The notes beneath the pieces were generated by a model. It was not told the origin of the DNA. It made no database searches and saw only the letters and a program-made list of their open reading frames with translations. DNA of 64,000 nt. Origin: Ichthyophis bannanicus (taxonomy: Eukaryota > Chordata > Amphibia > Gymnophiona > Ichthyophiidae). Location: contig CM066045.1 in assembly GCA_033557465.1 (NCBI GenBank), forward strand, positions 134,995,596 through 135,059,595. Direction: 5' to 3'. Every line of letters starts with the position of its first letter. Within the stretch, counting starts at the first letter, position 1. The translations under genes and the position numbers were made by a program. Shown one piece after another: positions 1 to 12,331 of this stretch.

Positions 1-134
1 AATGCTCCCCAGCTTCCAAAGGAAGCTTTTGGGAGGTATGCTGCGCCTGCGTTCCCCGCCCGCCATGGCGCCATATTCTCCAGTATGATTAAATAGCAAG
101 AGCCAGAAAGGCAACTATCCGGGGAAGTGGAAGG

Positions 135-1106
135 GTTGTGAGGATTTATTCCTGCTATTCACGAAGAACAACCTGGTTATCTAGCAATTTTTTACATCTT
201 AATCCCAGTAAGTCTGCAGTTCTGGTTCACCTTGAGCTCGTCTCTCCCCCACACTGGCTCCATTCCTCCCTGGTTCCCCTATACCTCTGGTTGACTCATT
301 CCATTATCTGGGAGTCATTCTGTTCTCCTCCCTGTCCTTTCATGCCCCTCTCACTTCCCTGATCCACCGTTCCTTTTTTTTTTTTTTTCACGTCATCAGT
401 TCTGCACCATCCGTCCGTCCATTCCTCTCAGTTCCATCTCTGACCTCATTCTTGTCATCTCAAATATCGACTACTGTAATATAGTCTCTTGGCCTTCCTC
501 AGTATCAGCTTCATAGACTTCAAATATACAAAACACTGTAGTACATATTCGCTCCCACGCTTCATGTTCTGAACGTCACTCCCTTCCTAATCAGTCACCA
601 TTGACAGTAAAATATCGTCTTCAGTAAAAAGTGCATTAAAAGTAAGAGTGCATTACACTCTGGTTCTCCCCCGTTATCTTTCTGACTTTCTGCTTCTCCA
701 CTCCTCACATTATGTCTTTTGCAATATTCATGCTAATCACCTACTCCTTCCTTCTGCATCCTAGGCCATGTTAGTTTCCACCTGTTTCTCTGTCTTCAAG
801 CGCTATTAAAAACCCATCTTTTCAGCATTGCATTTGACTTGCCAGTACCCTAAGTGTGTCTTACCCCTTCTTTGTGTCCTTTTCTCCCCCCTTTACCTCC
901 CTGGTATAACTGTTAATCTGTCCTATTGAAGCAACGGAGTTCTTTTACCTACTTTATTTTTAACTTGTTTTATTTTGTACACCGCCCTGCTGCACTAGTG
1001 AAGGGCAGTTTTACCAAATACAACAAACACAAACACCCGCCACAAGTAACTATGCTTTTTTCGTGAACAAGCAGAAAATAAGTCCTCATGTATGGGACTC
1101 TCAAGC
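135..1106. repeat. Internal complementary region of element A, split by an L2 fragment
   Basis: Bases 135-177 hold the block 'gaggatttattcctgct' and 1041-1106 hold 'agtaactatgc' followed by 'gaacaagcag' and 'tcctcatgtatggg'. In intact copies these two blocks are contiguous within about 100 bp and are complementary to the two outer ends of the element. Here they are separated by roughly 0.87 kb of LINE sequence, so the LINE entered after A was in place. Confidence 0.7.
178..1040 (+). mobile_element. L2-type LINE 3' fragment
   Basis: A broken plus-strand reading begins with the end of an RT domain (Trp-Leu-Ser-Ser-Asn… then Asn-Pro-Ser-Lys-Ser, comparable with LNxxKTE of L2 RTs). The sequence then turns into a 3' tail with 'ttgtacaccgccctgctgc' and 'gggcagttttaccaaat'. 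It is 5' truncated and lies inside the internal repeat of element A. Exact ends are uncertain by about 10 bp and I could not establish a target duplication. Confidence 0.65.
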
Positions 1107-1245
1107 ACCAGGCTGCCAGAATCCGAGGAAAAAGAATAGCCCAAATGGGCATCGAGAACTAGAGAAGCCAGGAAGACCACAGAGGCAGTCCTGTCAAGGG
1201 ACTCATCTGATGCAGTATCCACAGCTGACTTTGACAAAGGGAATT

Positions 1246-1849
1246 TTAAGCAGATGGCTGGCAGACAGAAGGACGCTCAAGACCCAAAGAGATGCAGGAG
1301 CACAGCCTGGCCAAAAGTGCAGAATCCCCATCCAGACAGTAATGGGCTGTGAAGGTATGGATCGAGGACCATGTCGCAACCCTGCAGATCTCTTCTGCAG
1401 AGACAGAATGGAGATTGGCCATCGCACAGACATTGTGAGCTGTGACATGACCTTCAAGGCTCAGACCAGTCAAGCAATAGGCATGGGCAATACAATCCGC
1501 GAGCCAGAGGGACAGCATATGCTTTGAAACAGTGACTCCCAGTCAATTGGGATTAAAGGAGATGAACAAATGAGAGGACCGACTATGCGCCTTTGTGAGT
1601 TCCAAGTAGAAGGCAAATGCACACTTGCAATCCAGCGTGTGCAACCCTGCCTCACCGTGAATGGTGCGAGGCCGGGGAAAGAACGTTGGAAGGACAATGG
1701 ACTGGTTGAGGTGGAAAGCCAAGACCACCTTTGGCAGAAAACATGGGTGTGTGCAAAGCACCACCTGGTTCTGGTGAAACCTGGTGTAATGGAGGATGTG
1801 TGACCAGAGCCTGGAGCTCACTCACTCGCCAGGCCGGCAGGGCAGCCAA
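1246..1849 (-). pseudogene. Tyrosine recombinase remnant of element A
   Basis: Two minus-strand frames (1849/1821-1543 and 1518-1246) match the C-terminal half of the DIRS tyrosine recombinase. Visible landmarks are HPCFLPKVV, HFPNQS-type 'AFHLNQS', LHTLDCK, VTAHNV and HYCLD with the nucleophilic Tyr. The second Arg of the HxxR motif is replaced (HNVC), and the frame shifts near 1530. The protein would catalyse integration of a circular DNA copy in an active element; here it is inactive. Confidence 0.8.
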
Positions 1850-2274
1850 TGGGAAGAGGACTTTTCAGGTCAAGAACTTCAGTGGACACACATCCAGTGG
1901 TTCAAAGGGAGCCCGCAGAAGACCATGTTCAGATCCCAAGCAACCGTAGGGGGCTTAACTGGAGACTCCAAAGCAAGCCCCACATGAAGTGGTGCATCAG
2001 AGGTTGAGCCAACATGGGCTTCCCCTCACAGCCATGATGGAATGCTCCTATTATGTTGAAGTGAACTGCACAGAGTTGGACTTGAGCCCAGAATCGGAGA
2101 GGTGCAAGAGGTACTCCAACAGCTGGTCCACAGGACAGACAAAGGGGTCCAGCTCCTGATCAGAACACCAGATGGCAAACTGTCGCCACTTGAATGCGTA
2201 GGCCTCACACATTGATTCCTTGCGGGATGCTAGCAGGATCTCAATGCCCTTGGGGAGGACAAGCCTCTCAAGGG

Positions 2275-4065
2275 CTACCTATTCAGCATCCACACCATGA
2301 GCACCAGGGAGCAGATGTTGGGGTGCAACAAGGACCCATTTTCCTGCGAGATGAGGTCTGGGTCGGGGCCCAAGCAAAGAAGTTCTCTCTGCAAGAGCTG
2401 CAGTAGTAGTGGGAACCACAGTTGCCAAGGCCAGTAGGGAGCAATGAGAATCATGGACCTCCTCTCAGCCTGGAACTTCAACAGCATCTTCGTGATGAAC
2501 AGAATCAGGGTGTAGGCATAGAGTAGGCCTTTGCCCCAATGGACAAGGAAGGCTTCTGGAGCTAGGTGATGGCTGGCCGGTCTCCAGGACAGAACAGAAC
2601 TACCTGAGCTTTCTGTACCATAGCGAAGAGGTCCACATTGGGGGTGCCCCACTCCTGGAAGATCCTGTCCACCACCTCCCTTTTGATGTGGTTCAAGAAC
2701 CTGGCTGAGGTGGTCCACTAGGCCTTTGCTCTTGCCGGGCAAATACATTGCCCTGAGATCCATGCCAAGGAGCAAAGAAAATCTCGAGAGGCTTACAGCC
2801 TCCCAACACAAGAGGTACAAGCCCATGCCCCCTTGCTTGTGCATGTATAACATGGTCACTTGGTTGTTCGTCTGGATCAGGACCATCTGATTCTCCAGGT
2901 GCACCCAAAAGGCAGGGAGAGCATTTGCAATGGCCTGGAGCTCAAGCTAATTTATCCGATGGAGAGTCTCGCTCTTGGACCACAGGTCCCGAGTGCGGAG
3001 ACAGTCAAGGTGCGCGCCCCAGCCGAGCTTGGAGACATCTGTCATGAGCAGCCTGCTGAGCGCTGCTGGTTTGAACAGAAGGCCCTGATGCACGTTTTCA
3101 GACACGAGACACTATTTCAGGGACTGTGCGAGTGGTTCACCGACCACCACCCTGTCCCACAGGCGGCTGGAGACTTGCTGCCACTGCGTCTGCAAGATCC
3201 ATTGAGCCTGCTGCATGCAGAAGTGGGCCTGAGGGGTGACATGCACTGTGGCAACCATATATCAGAGGGCTCCCAGCAGCCCACGGACTGTGGTGTAGCA
3301 GTGGCGCTTCAACACGCCCATCATCTCGATGAGGCAGTCCCCCTGCAGAAAAGCCCTCCCCCAAGTGGTGTCGAAGAGGGCCCCCGATGAACTCCAGTTG
3401 CTGTACCGGCTGGAGGTGAGACTTCATATAGATGATCACAAAGCAGAGTCCTTCGAGCACCTGAATGGTCAGCTCATTGGACAGCGGTACGCTGGCCAGT
3501 GTGGGGCCTTTTACAAGCCAGTCGTCCAGGTACAGGAAGACAAAGACCCCCCCCCAGGTGTGAAGGAAGGCAACCATGACCGCCAGGCACTTCATGAAGA
3601 CCCTGGGGGCTGTGGCCAGCCCAAATGGTAGCACCTGGTACTGACAGTGCTGGCCACCTAACATGAAACAAAGATATTGCCTGATGTGGATGGATCAGAA
3701 TATGCACATACGCATCATTCAGAGCCAAGAAGTATAGCCTGTCATCTTGTAGGAGGAATGGGAACAGCGTCCCCAACGAGACAATTTTGAACTTTTTGTG
3801 CACCAAAAACTGGTTGAGGTTGCGCAGATCCAGAATGGGGTGGAACCCATCGGTCTTTTTGGAGACCATAAAGTATCTGGAATAAAAGCGCTGCCTGATC
3901 TGGGCAGGGAGAACCAGCTCTATGGCGGGGTTGGCCAGCAGGGCCATGACCTCTGTCAGCAGGAGGCTCCAGTGCACGGTGTCCATGAGGTACTTCCTGG
4001 GGTTGTAAGGGGGCAGGCAGCTGGGTGAAGTGCAACAGATAGATGCTTTGAATGATCTGTAGCAC
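2275..4065 (-). pseudogene. Reverse transcriptase / RNase H remnant of element A
   Basis: The RT is read from 4065 to 3137 in two frames: HPILDLRNLNQF, NDAYVHILIHP, VLPFGLATAPRVF and YLDDWLV (the metal-binding YLDD is kept), then QQLEFIGG. The RNase H remnant at 2904-2650 has lost acidic residues: the usual TDNQVAMFY motif reads TNNQVTMLY. A downstream block typical of DIRS (LFITKMLLKFQ, PYWPWQLWFPLLLQL) follows to 2275. Several frameshifts make it non-functional. Confidence 0.85.
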
Positions 4066-4187
4066 GCAGGTGTCTGAAGTGACAAGAGACCATCAGTGGG
4101 CAGAGTGGACAAGTCACCTCCCCACCTGTGGGGGACCTCAGTGGATGACAGTTGGCTAGCTATACTCCTGAAGACCCTGTCAAAAGC

Positions 4188-4860
4188 TCACACCCGGCTT
4201 GGGCTGGGGGGCGGGTTGTTCTTTTGTGGTTTTCTCCCTCCACTGAGAGCAGGGAACTTGGGCCTTAGGCTGCGCCTGCAACTGGGACAGAAAGTACCAC
4301 CGCGCATGTGGAAGGAAAACCACCTTGGTTTGTTTCGTGTGGGGTCCACAGTCTTTCTGGAGAGCCTGGTAAGAGTCACCAGCTCTTTCTCCAGCTCTTT
4401 GGCCTTTTCCTCCACAGGCTTACGAAAGAGGTTCTCATCCCAACAGGGGACGTGGGCAATCTTTTCCTGGACCCACTGTTCTAGGTCAGAGAACTGCAAC
4501 CAGGCCATCCGCCTTGCGGCGATCCCCACGACTGCTACCCTACTGGCAGATTCGAAGGCATCATAGGTGCCTTGAACTATAAACTTTGAGCAGTCCTTGC
4601 TGTGAACCACAAGGCCTCAAAGACTCGCAATAGTCCTTGGGAACAAGGCAAGTGAAGTCCTCGGTGTCCAGCATGACATCCTTGAGGAACATGGCCATAT
4701 AAGTCTGGTAGGCCAGGATCCGGGCTATCAACATGGAAACCTGGAAGCGCCTTCTCTCAAAGGAGTCCAGGGTCCTCGCCTCCTGCATGGGCGACACAAA
4801 GGAGTGCATTTTGGCACTCTTTGCACGCTTCAGAGCGGATTCAACCACAATGCAATTGTG
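4188..4860 (-). pseudogene. gag C-terminal part of element A
   Basis: Frames 4848-4561 and 4610-4188 match the conserved gag core of the other copies: an IVVESALKR-type helix, RRRFQVSML, YQTYMAMFL, then YDAFESASRVA, ARRMAWLQ, LEQWVQEK and NLFRKPVEEKA. The segment stops abruptly at about 4873 where element C begins; its N-terminal continuation is at 16261 onward. This is a structural protein remnant, not a gene in use. Confidence 0.8.
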
Positions 4861-5219
4861 GGGTAATTGAGGCTTCTCCAGTGACCAAGCAGGAAGTAAG
4901 TCCTCACATATAGGTGACGCCGACAGGACCCATGCCCCAGCTTCCTTAGGAAGCTTTTGGGAGAATCATCGCACATGCGTGCTAGTCTTCCTGCCTGAAA
5001 GGAGCCATCTTACCTGTCTTCTTTCTTCTGCGGAGTCCTCCAGACGCTGGGTCCTCAAAAAAACCTGATACCCTTGTTATATAGTTTTTGTTGTTTTTCT
5101 TCGCTTTTTCATTGTGTGCTCGGATCAACCTTCTTGCCTGTCCCCGGGAGCATCGGTGCCATGTTTTTTTGGATTCTTTTTTTCTTTGAGGCATGTGGGA
5201 TTTTCTCTCATGCCTCCTG

Positions 5220-7045
5220 GTCGGCTGGGATGTCGGGAGTCCTTTGACTTGGTGGAAGCCACCTTCCCCAATATGTCAAAGCTAGCCAGTGGCTTTAATA
5301 AGTGGGCCGAGTATGACCACACCTTCTCAGTGACAGCCTGCCACAACTGGTGCCTCCAGTGCATTGGGCCTTAGCACGAGCCCTCCACCTGCACTTTCTG
5401 CCTTCAGATGGACATGCAAGGTGCTCCACAATCAGGAAAAACAGTGGGAATCACTGTTCAGCTTCTCTGAATCATTGGCACTGGTCCCGACATAGACTGT
5501 CTCGAAGGCTCCCGCCGAGGCTTCGGCTTCATTCGGAGGCCAGGCCCACTCAGAGCCAAGGGAGTCACGAAGCACTGGATTGGCAGCTCTCCTTTGAAGA
5601 GAAGTGCTCCCAGAAGGACTGGACTCCAGTCCCGTTGATGTCAAAAAAGTCCTGGGTGAAAACCCATGGGCATCAGCATTGTAGCCCTTGATAAGACCCT
5701 TGAGGAAGAGGGTCGGAAGCGGCCCTCAAAGCTACCCCAGTGGGAGGAGCTGCCTTCCAATGCCTTGGAGGGCCAGTGGGAGACTCCCAATGCTGTCACC
5801 ATTGTGGAATCCCCGCTGAGGGAACCGGCGTCGGTGCTGATGGTTGCTGTGCCAGCTCTATTGGCATCAGAGACTGCGCTACTCACGCAGCACATGGAAG
5901 CCCTCGAGCGCAGCCTATCTGCGTTCCTGACCCAGCAGGCTGCCCGAGACATGATGACCTCAAGTTCTTTGGCACTGATGGCAGTCTACAGCAGTGACCT
6001 CACCAATGGAGGTGCAGCCCATTCTGGAATCCCATACTCTCTCCTGAGAGGAAAGCTGTTCAGGTGCACGCTCTAAGTCCCTCTTGGCGCACCAACTTTC
6101 ACCCTCGAGTGTTTCAGGGTCACTCCTGCCAAGCACCACTGACGCCATGAAGAATCACATCAGTATTTCAATTTCCTCTCGGAATCTGATTTTGATGATT
6201 GGGAAACAGAGGAGGAATCGCCTGAGACTGTATGTCATTGGGACATTCCCTTCGACCTCTGGCATCTGTATGAACGAAAGTCATCCCCTCTTGAGGGCTT
6301 ATCCTTTCACAAGTTTGTGTGGGACATGGGGAAGGCCTTGCCTTTCACCATAGAGTCCAAGGAGGAAACCAGGGCAGAGGAATTGCATATCCTCCAATCT
6401 CTCTCTCTCTCTTCCCTGAAGGACATCATGGTGCCTATGCATCAAATCCTTGAACGCCTTCTTTTTTGCATGTGGGAGACACCTACTCACAGTGTCCCTG
6501 GTGAGCTGTTTCCTCGATTCCCATTATCGGGTGAGCAAGAGACCCAGCTTTGAGAAGGCACAACATCCACATAACTCCATGATCAAATACCTATTCTTTG
6601 GTGCCCTGGACTGGGAAGCATGGACCATGGATAGATCTGAAAGGAAGTGCTATCAGGGCTCGATGCTCATGGCCCATATCCAGGCCTACCAACTTTATAT
6701 AGGGATGTACACCTCAGCGATCTCACTGGATTCTCCACTGGTTTATCGGGGGAGCAGCTGCAGCATTATAGAGCTTTTGTCTCCAAAACACAGGAATGCT
6801 CAAAGTACATCACAAGAGCTACTTATGATGGGTTTGAATCGGTCACCCGAGTGGCCTCTGCGGGCACTGGGGCCTGCTGCCTCGCCTGGCTGCAGTCCTC
6901 AGACTTAGAACAATGGGTCCAGGACAAGTTGACAGATGTCCCCTGCAGAGGTGAGAACTTCTCTGAAAAATCCATGGAGGAGAAACCTGGAGAGTTGGAG
7001 AAGGAACAACTCATGATGAATAGACTCTCCAAAAAAGATATCTGA
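5220..7045 (+). pseudogene. gag remnant of element C
   Basis: Discontinuous plus-strand frames. The N-terminal Cys/His region is degenerate (around 5275-5374: SGFNKW, then HNWCLQCIGP, so the first CxxC is lost). A serine/proline-rich middle follows (5666-6076), then the conserved core at 6317-7045: LHILQ, MVPMHQILERL, YDGFESVTRVA, ACCLAWLQ, LEQWVQDK, RGENFSEK. The same domain order as in B, D and F identifies it as gag. Multiple stops and shifts make it non-coding today. Confidence 0.75.
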
Positions 7046-7064
7046 CCGCTCCAGATGGAAGTCT

Positions 7065-8527
7065 TTGTGGAAAAATCTTTATACCCAAAAACAAAAGGTA
7101 TTATGGTACCTACACTCTGTACCATTCTTCTTACGAAGTGCCCCAGAAAGGGTAGCAGCAGCACAAGCCAGGGCCAGGGCCAGGGCCAATGCCAACAGTG
7201 CCACCCAAAGCCTCAGAAGCCCTAACCAGCACCACAACCGCAGTTTGGTGAGGGCCTTTGACTCCTTCTACCGGAACATGGCCCTTCTTTCTGTTCCAGA
7301 CACAGTTCTGCTGCAAGTGGGAGGGAGACTGACTCATTTTGCCCACCAGTGGCCAAGCATAACAACGGACTCCTGGGCCCTCAAGATCATCGAGGAGGGT
7401 TACCTCTTATGCTTCCATCAGCTTCCTCCCACATTCTTCCCTGGGTAGTAGTCCCCTTGACCCTCACCACAGTCCAGCAGGATGTTCAAACCCTCTTGTC
7501 CGACCAGGCTGTAGAAGCGATTCCTCCTTCTCAAATGGGACAGGGATTCTACTCCCACTACCTCCTGTTTCCAAAAGACGTGGGTTTTTTGGCCCAATCT
7601 GGACCTTAGGAACCTCAACTGGTTTGAGAGAAGTTCAAGATGGTGTTTCTCGGAACGTTATTGCCCTACCTTCACTGGGAAGATTGGCTATGCTCCTTGG
7701 ATCTGAAGGATGCCTATACAGACATCTTCATTCACCCCCTTCACTGGCACCATCTCCGCTTCATGCTCAGCAGTCAGCACTGCCAGTACTGTGTTTTACC
7801 CTTCAGCCTTGCCTCTGCTCCAAGGGTCTTCACAAAGCAAACATGGTCACTTCTCTGCACCCAGGGGATCTTTGTCTTCCCTTATTTGGATGACTGGTTG
7901 ATCAAGGGCAGGCCACCAGAGAAGGTCCAACACTCAGCACAGCCGACTATACAAATCTTGGAACAGGAGGGCTTCGTGATCAACTACCCCAAGTCTCATC
8001 TTCAGCCTTCTCAAAGACTAGAGTTCATTGGGGCTTTACTCGATACTACTCTAGTGCGAGCCTACCTGCTGGACAGGGCCCAGTGCTGGTTTGCCCTAGC
8101 TCTTTGTGGCAGCTCGGCAGATGCTTTGCCTTCTTGGTCACATGGCCTCCACAGTGTATGTCACTACAACAGCGTGACTCAGAATGCACCAGACACAGTG
8201 GACTCTCTGCACACAATGTTGCCAGGTGACTGGCTATCTCATGGACAGGGGGTCATGGTGACTCACCCATTCAGGGGGTCCTCTTCTCCTGGTGGCAGCA
8301 ACCCTCCAACCTTCTCACAAGGTTTCTTTTCCAGACCCCATCGCATCAGCATGTTCTAACGATGGATGCCTCCAAGGCAGGCTGGGGAGTTCACCTGGAT
8401 GGTCTATGTTCACAGGGCCTCGTTGAGCCTCCACCAAATCAACTTCTGGAACTTCTCGCCATTGCCAATGCCCTACCGTTTTTTTGGCATCAGCTCTCCA
8501 ACCAGGTAGCCACGTTTTATAACAAAC
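7065..8527 (+). pseudogene. RT and first part of RNase H of element C
   Basis: RT landmarks are at 7490-8080: YSHYLLFPK, SLDLKDAYTDIFIHP, VLPFSLASAPRVF, YLDDWLIKG and QRLEFIGALLD. RNase H begins at 8362 with MDASKAGWG (first Asp) and NQLLELLAIA (Glu). It stops at NQVATFYNK where element B cuts in. The remainder, beginning with the codons for a GSMGSYLLCWEAL-like stretch, resumes at 14268. Thus B lies inside an RNase H codon block, which gives a precise empty-site reading. Confidence 0.85.
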
Positions 8528-8695
8528 GTTCTCCAGGAACAAGCAGGAAGTCAGTCCTCACCTATGGGTGATGTCGGCGCCGATGGAGCCCTTGTGCGGA
8601 GCAATTTCCCTAGCTTTCAAAGAAAGCCTTTGGGAATGCCTCGCGCATGCGCGGTCCCCTTCCCGCCCAAGGGTGCCATCTTGCTCAGTCTTTTT
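8528..8695 (+). repeat. Left inverted terminal repeat of element B
   Basis: Contains 'ttctccaggaacaagcagg', 'agtcctcacctatgggtga', 'cggcgccgatggagccc', the block 'ctttcaaagaaagcctttgg' and 'ggtgccatcttgctcag'. Nearly the same sequence in inverse orientation forms the right end at 14085-14235. The innermost 'tttcaaagaaag' block is itself a short palindrome conserved in all copies. Confidence 0.85.
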
Positions 8696-8928
8696 TCCGC
8701 GGAGCCTGACAGACGTGTCCCATTTTCCTCATAAAAAGTTTATTGTTTTTTGGCTATTTCTACCATTTTTGGTTCCGGTTCGACGCCGGTTCCCCTTCCC
8801 GCCTCGGTACACCGGTATCGAGTCAGACTAACTTTTTTGTTTTTTGTCCTTAGTGACTAGCATTTGCGCTCTTTTTCTTTTAACTGGCAGCCCGGTCTTT
8901 CGACCTCGTAGGGGCCCTTTTTCCCCCG

Positions 8929-10840
8929 ATGGCTGTCAGCGGGTTCAAGAAGTGTGATCGGTGTAAAAAACGTATGTCCCTCACCAACACCCATGACTGC
9001 TGCCTCCGCTGCCTCGGACCAGACCATGACCCAGTGGTCTGCGATCCGTGTGGCAAGATGTCCTCCAAAGTACCGAGGAGCAGGCAGCACCAGCGTGAGA
9101 CTATTTTCTCTGAGTCTGGATCCGTCCAGGCCAGGACCTCATCAGAAGCCTCGACGTCTCGGGACTCTGAACCCGAGCACCATTGGGGGTCTTCTGAAAG
9201 GGGATCTCCCACCCGGGAGCACCGTAAGAAGAAACAACCCACGAGGGCTGCGTCTCTGGAGGACTCTGATCGGCCGGGGCCCTCGGGTTCCAGGTCGCAG
9301 AGTGCCGAACGCCGCCCTGGGTTCGCCGAGTTGGAGAGGCCTGCCTAAATACTCGTACGGAGCCGGAGGCATCGGACAAGGTAATGCCTGTTGTCCTCGT
9401 GGACTCTCCTCCAGGAGAACCAGCGTCGGTCCCGGGGTCGGGAACTGAGCTGGGGGTTAAGGAGCCTTCTGAGCTGGGTCTCAGGTTGGCGGCCTTGGAG
9501 AGCAGCGTGTCTGCCTTCATGGACCAGCAGCGGGCGCTGATAGCCAGTCTCACCCGTGCATCCGCCCCAACCACGGAGACCTCAAAGTCTAAGTCAACCC
9601 CGGAGGCAGAGCCGATCCTCAAGTCCATGCGGGCTCAAGTCGATCCTCGGCCAAGGTCTCCCTCAACCTCCTGTTCGGGACCGAAGTTGTCATCGCCGGG
9701 GTCATCGGCATCAGGACAGACACGTTCAAAGCCCTCGAGGCCAGAGCCCATCGAGTCCTCCTTGGAGGGTTCAGCTTGGTAGACAGAGGAGGAAGACTCG
9801 CCCGATACCCACCAAACTTGGTACGTCCCATCGGACTCCCCGGGTTCGGAACCTCGGAGACGGTCAACCCCGGAGGACACCAGGTTCTCGGACTTTGTGA
9901 GGGATATGGCCAACGCTTTGACTTTCCCTGCAGATGCCAAGGAGGAGCCGAGCCGAGGAGCTCGATGCCTTCCAGTATGACTCTCCTCCGAAGGAGGTCC
10001 TTACTGTACCGGTGCCTCCGATGCTGGAACGGTTGATGCTCCACATGTGGCATCCCCGGCCTCGGCGCTGGTCCTCAGCAAATGGGTCGATTCCGTTTAT
10101 TGAGTCCGTAAGAGCCCTGGGTTCCAAAAGGCGCAGCTGCCGCACAACTCCATGGTTGTGGAATCGGCCATGCAGAGGCTCAAGAGCCAAAAGACACACT
10201 CCTCGGTGCCTCCCAGCTGGGAGGCCCGGAACCTGGATGCCCTCGGCAGAAAGTGCTTTCAGGGCTCGATGCTGTCATGCCGTGTCCAGACCTACCAGCT
10301 GTACATGGGCATGTACTTAAGAGACCTGGCAAAGGAGATTGTCGGGTTCTCTGCTGGCTTCTCCGAGGAACCCTTGCAGCGCTTCAAGGCCCTGTCCACC
10401 GGGATCCGAGAGTGCTCGAAGTTTAGTCTCGAGCAGCCTATGACAGCTTCGAGGCTTCGGCCTGGGTAGCCGCAGCTGGCATCGGTGCAAGGCGCCAGGC
10501 TTGGCTCATGTCGTCTGACCTCGAGCCATGGGTACAGGACAAGTTGGTCGATGTCCCAAGCCAAGGAGATAACCTCTTCGGCAAACCCATGACTGAGAAG
10601 GCTGCTGAACTCGAGTCCGAGTACTTGACCCGGACAAGGCTGTCGAAGAAGACATCTGCTCCTTCTCGGGGAAAAAGCCCTTTTACCCGAGGAAGGGACA
10701 GGCTTACAGAAACTACCCCACTTACCAGGCCTCCTCAGCTCCCCAGCAGGGGCAGCAAGCCAGGGGATGGGGGAATGGCCCTCGTAAGCCTCAAACCCCT
10801 AAGCCTCCAGCTCCTGCCCAGCAGGGAGGGGATTTTTGAC
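8929..10840 (+). pseudogene. gag of element B, frameshifted
   Basis: Starts at ATG 8929 with MAVSGFKKCDRC. The N-terminus carries a Cys/His pattern (C-x2-C, then H-x2-C-x2-C-L-G-x2-H-x4-C). A charged Ser/Arg-rich linker follows. The conserved core is at 9934-10660 (PPMLERLMLHMW, HNSMVVESAMQRL, KCFQGSML, YQLYMGMYLRDLAK, LEPWVQDKLVDV, DNLFGKPMTEKA). Breaks near 9346, 9780, 10070 and 10440, and a shift near 10670 that fuses the gag frame into the RT frame, spoil it. It would form particle structure in an active element. Confidence 0.85.
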
Positions 10841-12331
10841 TCCCTCTGCATAGCTCCTCTCCCACCAGTGGTTTGGCCCTGCACAGGAGGTCGGCTGTCC
10901 CTGTACGCCCACAGGTGGCCAGCCATTACATCCGATACCTGGGTTCTAAGGATAGTCCAATACGGCTATCTGCTCCATTTCAGCCAAGTACCTACCTCCT
11001 ATTTCCCAGGAGAGCATCTCGGACCCCTCTTGCACAGTAACCTCCTCTTGCAGGAGTTGGCTGGTCTTCTCAAGGATCAGGCGGTGGAACCGGTGCCCCA
11101 CCACCTGCAGGGGAAATGCTTTTACTCCAGGTATTTCCTGATACCGAGAAGACAAGGAGGCCTTCGCCCCATCCTAGACCTGCGAAATCTCAACACGTTT
11201 TTGGTAAAGGAAAAGTTCAAGATGCTTTCACTTGGGATACTTCCGCCTTACCTCCAGCAGGGAGATTGGCTATGCTCCTTAGACCTAAAGGATGCTTACA
11301 CACACATCCTCATACATCCCGACCACAGACAATACCTCAGGTTTGTAGTCGGAGGAAACCACTTCCAATACAAAGTGCTTCCTTTTGGTCTAGCTTCCGC
11401 TCCAAGGGTTTTCACCACGTGCCTAGATGTGGTAGCGGCCTTCCTCAGGAGCCAGGGGCTCTTTGTGTTCCCTTACCTAGACGACTGGCTCATAAGGGGC
11501 CAGTTAGCTCAGGAGGCGCACTACGCCACAGCTCGCACAGTAGCTCTGCTTCAGCATCTGGGGTTCGTCATCAATCACGCCAAGTCCTCTTTGCTCCCCA
11601 CCCAGAACTTAGAATTCATAGGGGCAAGGCTCGACACCATACAGGCGAGGGCCTACTTGCCACTGGACAGAGCAGACCGCCTACTGTCTCAGGTGGGCAT
11701 GGTGAGTCAAATACCACAGGTGTCAGCACGGAGGTTCTTATGCCTGCTCGGCCACATGGCCTCCACGGTTCATGTTACTCCTTTCGCACGCATGCACATG
11801 CAAACAGCTCAGTGGACCCTGCGGGACCAGTGGTCACAGGCCACGGGACGCATGTCTGACAGAGTGACAGTATCCAAACCCCTAGTGCAGTCCCTCCAGT
11901 GGTGGTCACAATCAGGGAACCTCCTGAGGGGGGTACCTGTCCAGCTTCCCATGCATACCAGGGTGCTGACCACGGATGCCTCCTTGATGGGTTGGGGAGC
12001 CCATTGTCAGGGCTCTTGCACTCAAGGTCAGTGGACTCCTCATGAGGCCACACTCCAGATCAACCTGTTGGAACTCAGGGCCATACGCTTAGCTCTAAAA
12101 GCCTTTGATCCTGTCCTCTTCATCCAGTCTGTCCGAGTTCAGACGGACAACCAGGTGGCTATGTTCTATGTGAACAAACAGGGCAGCACAGGTTCACGGA
12201 TCCTTTGCCAGGAGTCTCTGAATCTCTGTTCCTTTGCAGTTCGACACAACATGTCTCTCCATGCAGTTTACCTGCCGAGCCAGGAGAACAGCCTGGCAGA
12301 CAGACTGAGCAGGGTTCTTCAACCCCACTAA
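10508..12331 (+). CDS. Reverse transcriptase-RNase H of element B (open frame)
   Basis: A 607-residue open frame. Residues 1 to about 65 are in fact gag C-terminus joined by a frameshift, so the native start is uncertain. RT: PILDLRNLNTFL, SLDLKDAYTHILIHP, VLPFGLASAPRVF, YLDD at residues 323-326, NLEFIGARLD. RNase H: TTDASLMGWG (Asp490), LLELRAIRLAL (Glu522), QTDNQVAMFY (Asp547), SLADRLSR (Asp598), a complete acidic set. It ends at codon 607, overlapping the recombinase frame by 127 bp in a different phase. It would copy element RNA to DNA. Frame integrity suggests a recent insertion. Confidence 0.9.
   Translation: MSSDLEPWVQDKLVDVPSQGDNLFGKPMTEKAAELESEYLTRTRLSKKTSAPSRGKSPFTRGRDRLTETTPLTRPPQLPSRGSKPGDGGMALVSLKPLSLQLLPSREGIFDSLCIAPLPPVVWPCTGGRLSLYAHRWPAITSDTWVLRIVQYGYLLHFSQVPTSYFPGEHLGPLLHSNLLLQELAGLLKDQAVEPVPHHLQGKCFYSRYFLIPRRQGGLRPILDLRNLNTFLVKEKFKMLSLGILPPYLQQGDWLCSLDLKDAYTHILIHPDHRQYLRFVVGGNHFQYKVLPFGLASAPRVFTTCLDVVAAFLRSQGLFVFPYLDDWLIRGQLAQEAHYATARTVALLQHLGFVINHAKSSLLPTQNLEFIGARLDTIQARAYLPLDRADRLLSQVGMVSQIPQVSARRFLCLLGHMASTVHVTPFARMHMQTAQWTLRDQWSQATGRMSDRVTVSKPLVQSLQWWSQSGNLLRGVPVQLPMHTRVLTTDASLMGWGAHCQGSCTQGQWTPHEATLQINLLELRAIRLALKAFDPVLFIQSVRVQTDNQVAMFYVNKQGSTGSRILCQESLNLCSFAVRHNMSLHAVYLPSQENSLADRLSRVLQPH

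Noticed and set aside
1063..1527. Plus-strand frame of 154 codons at the start of element A
   Set aside because: Antisense to the recombinase remnant; no similarity of its own.
2860..3631. Plus-strand frames of 100-176 codons
   Set aside because: Antisense shadows of the RT/RNase H of element A.
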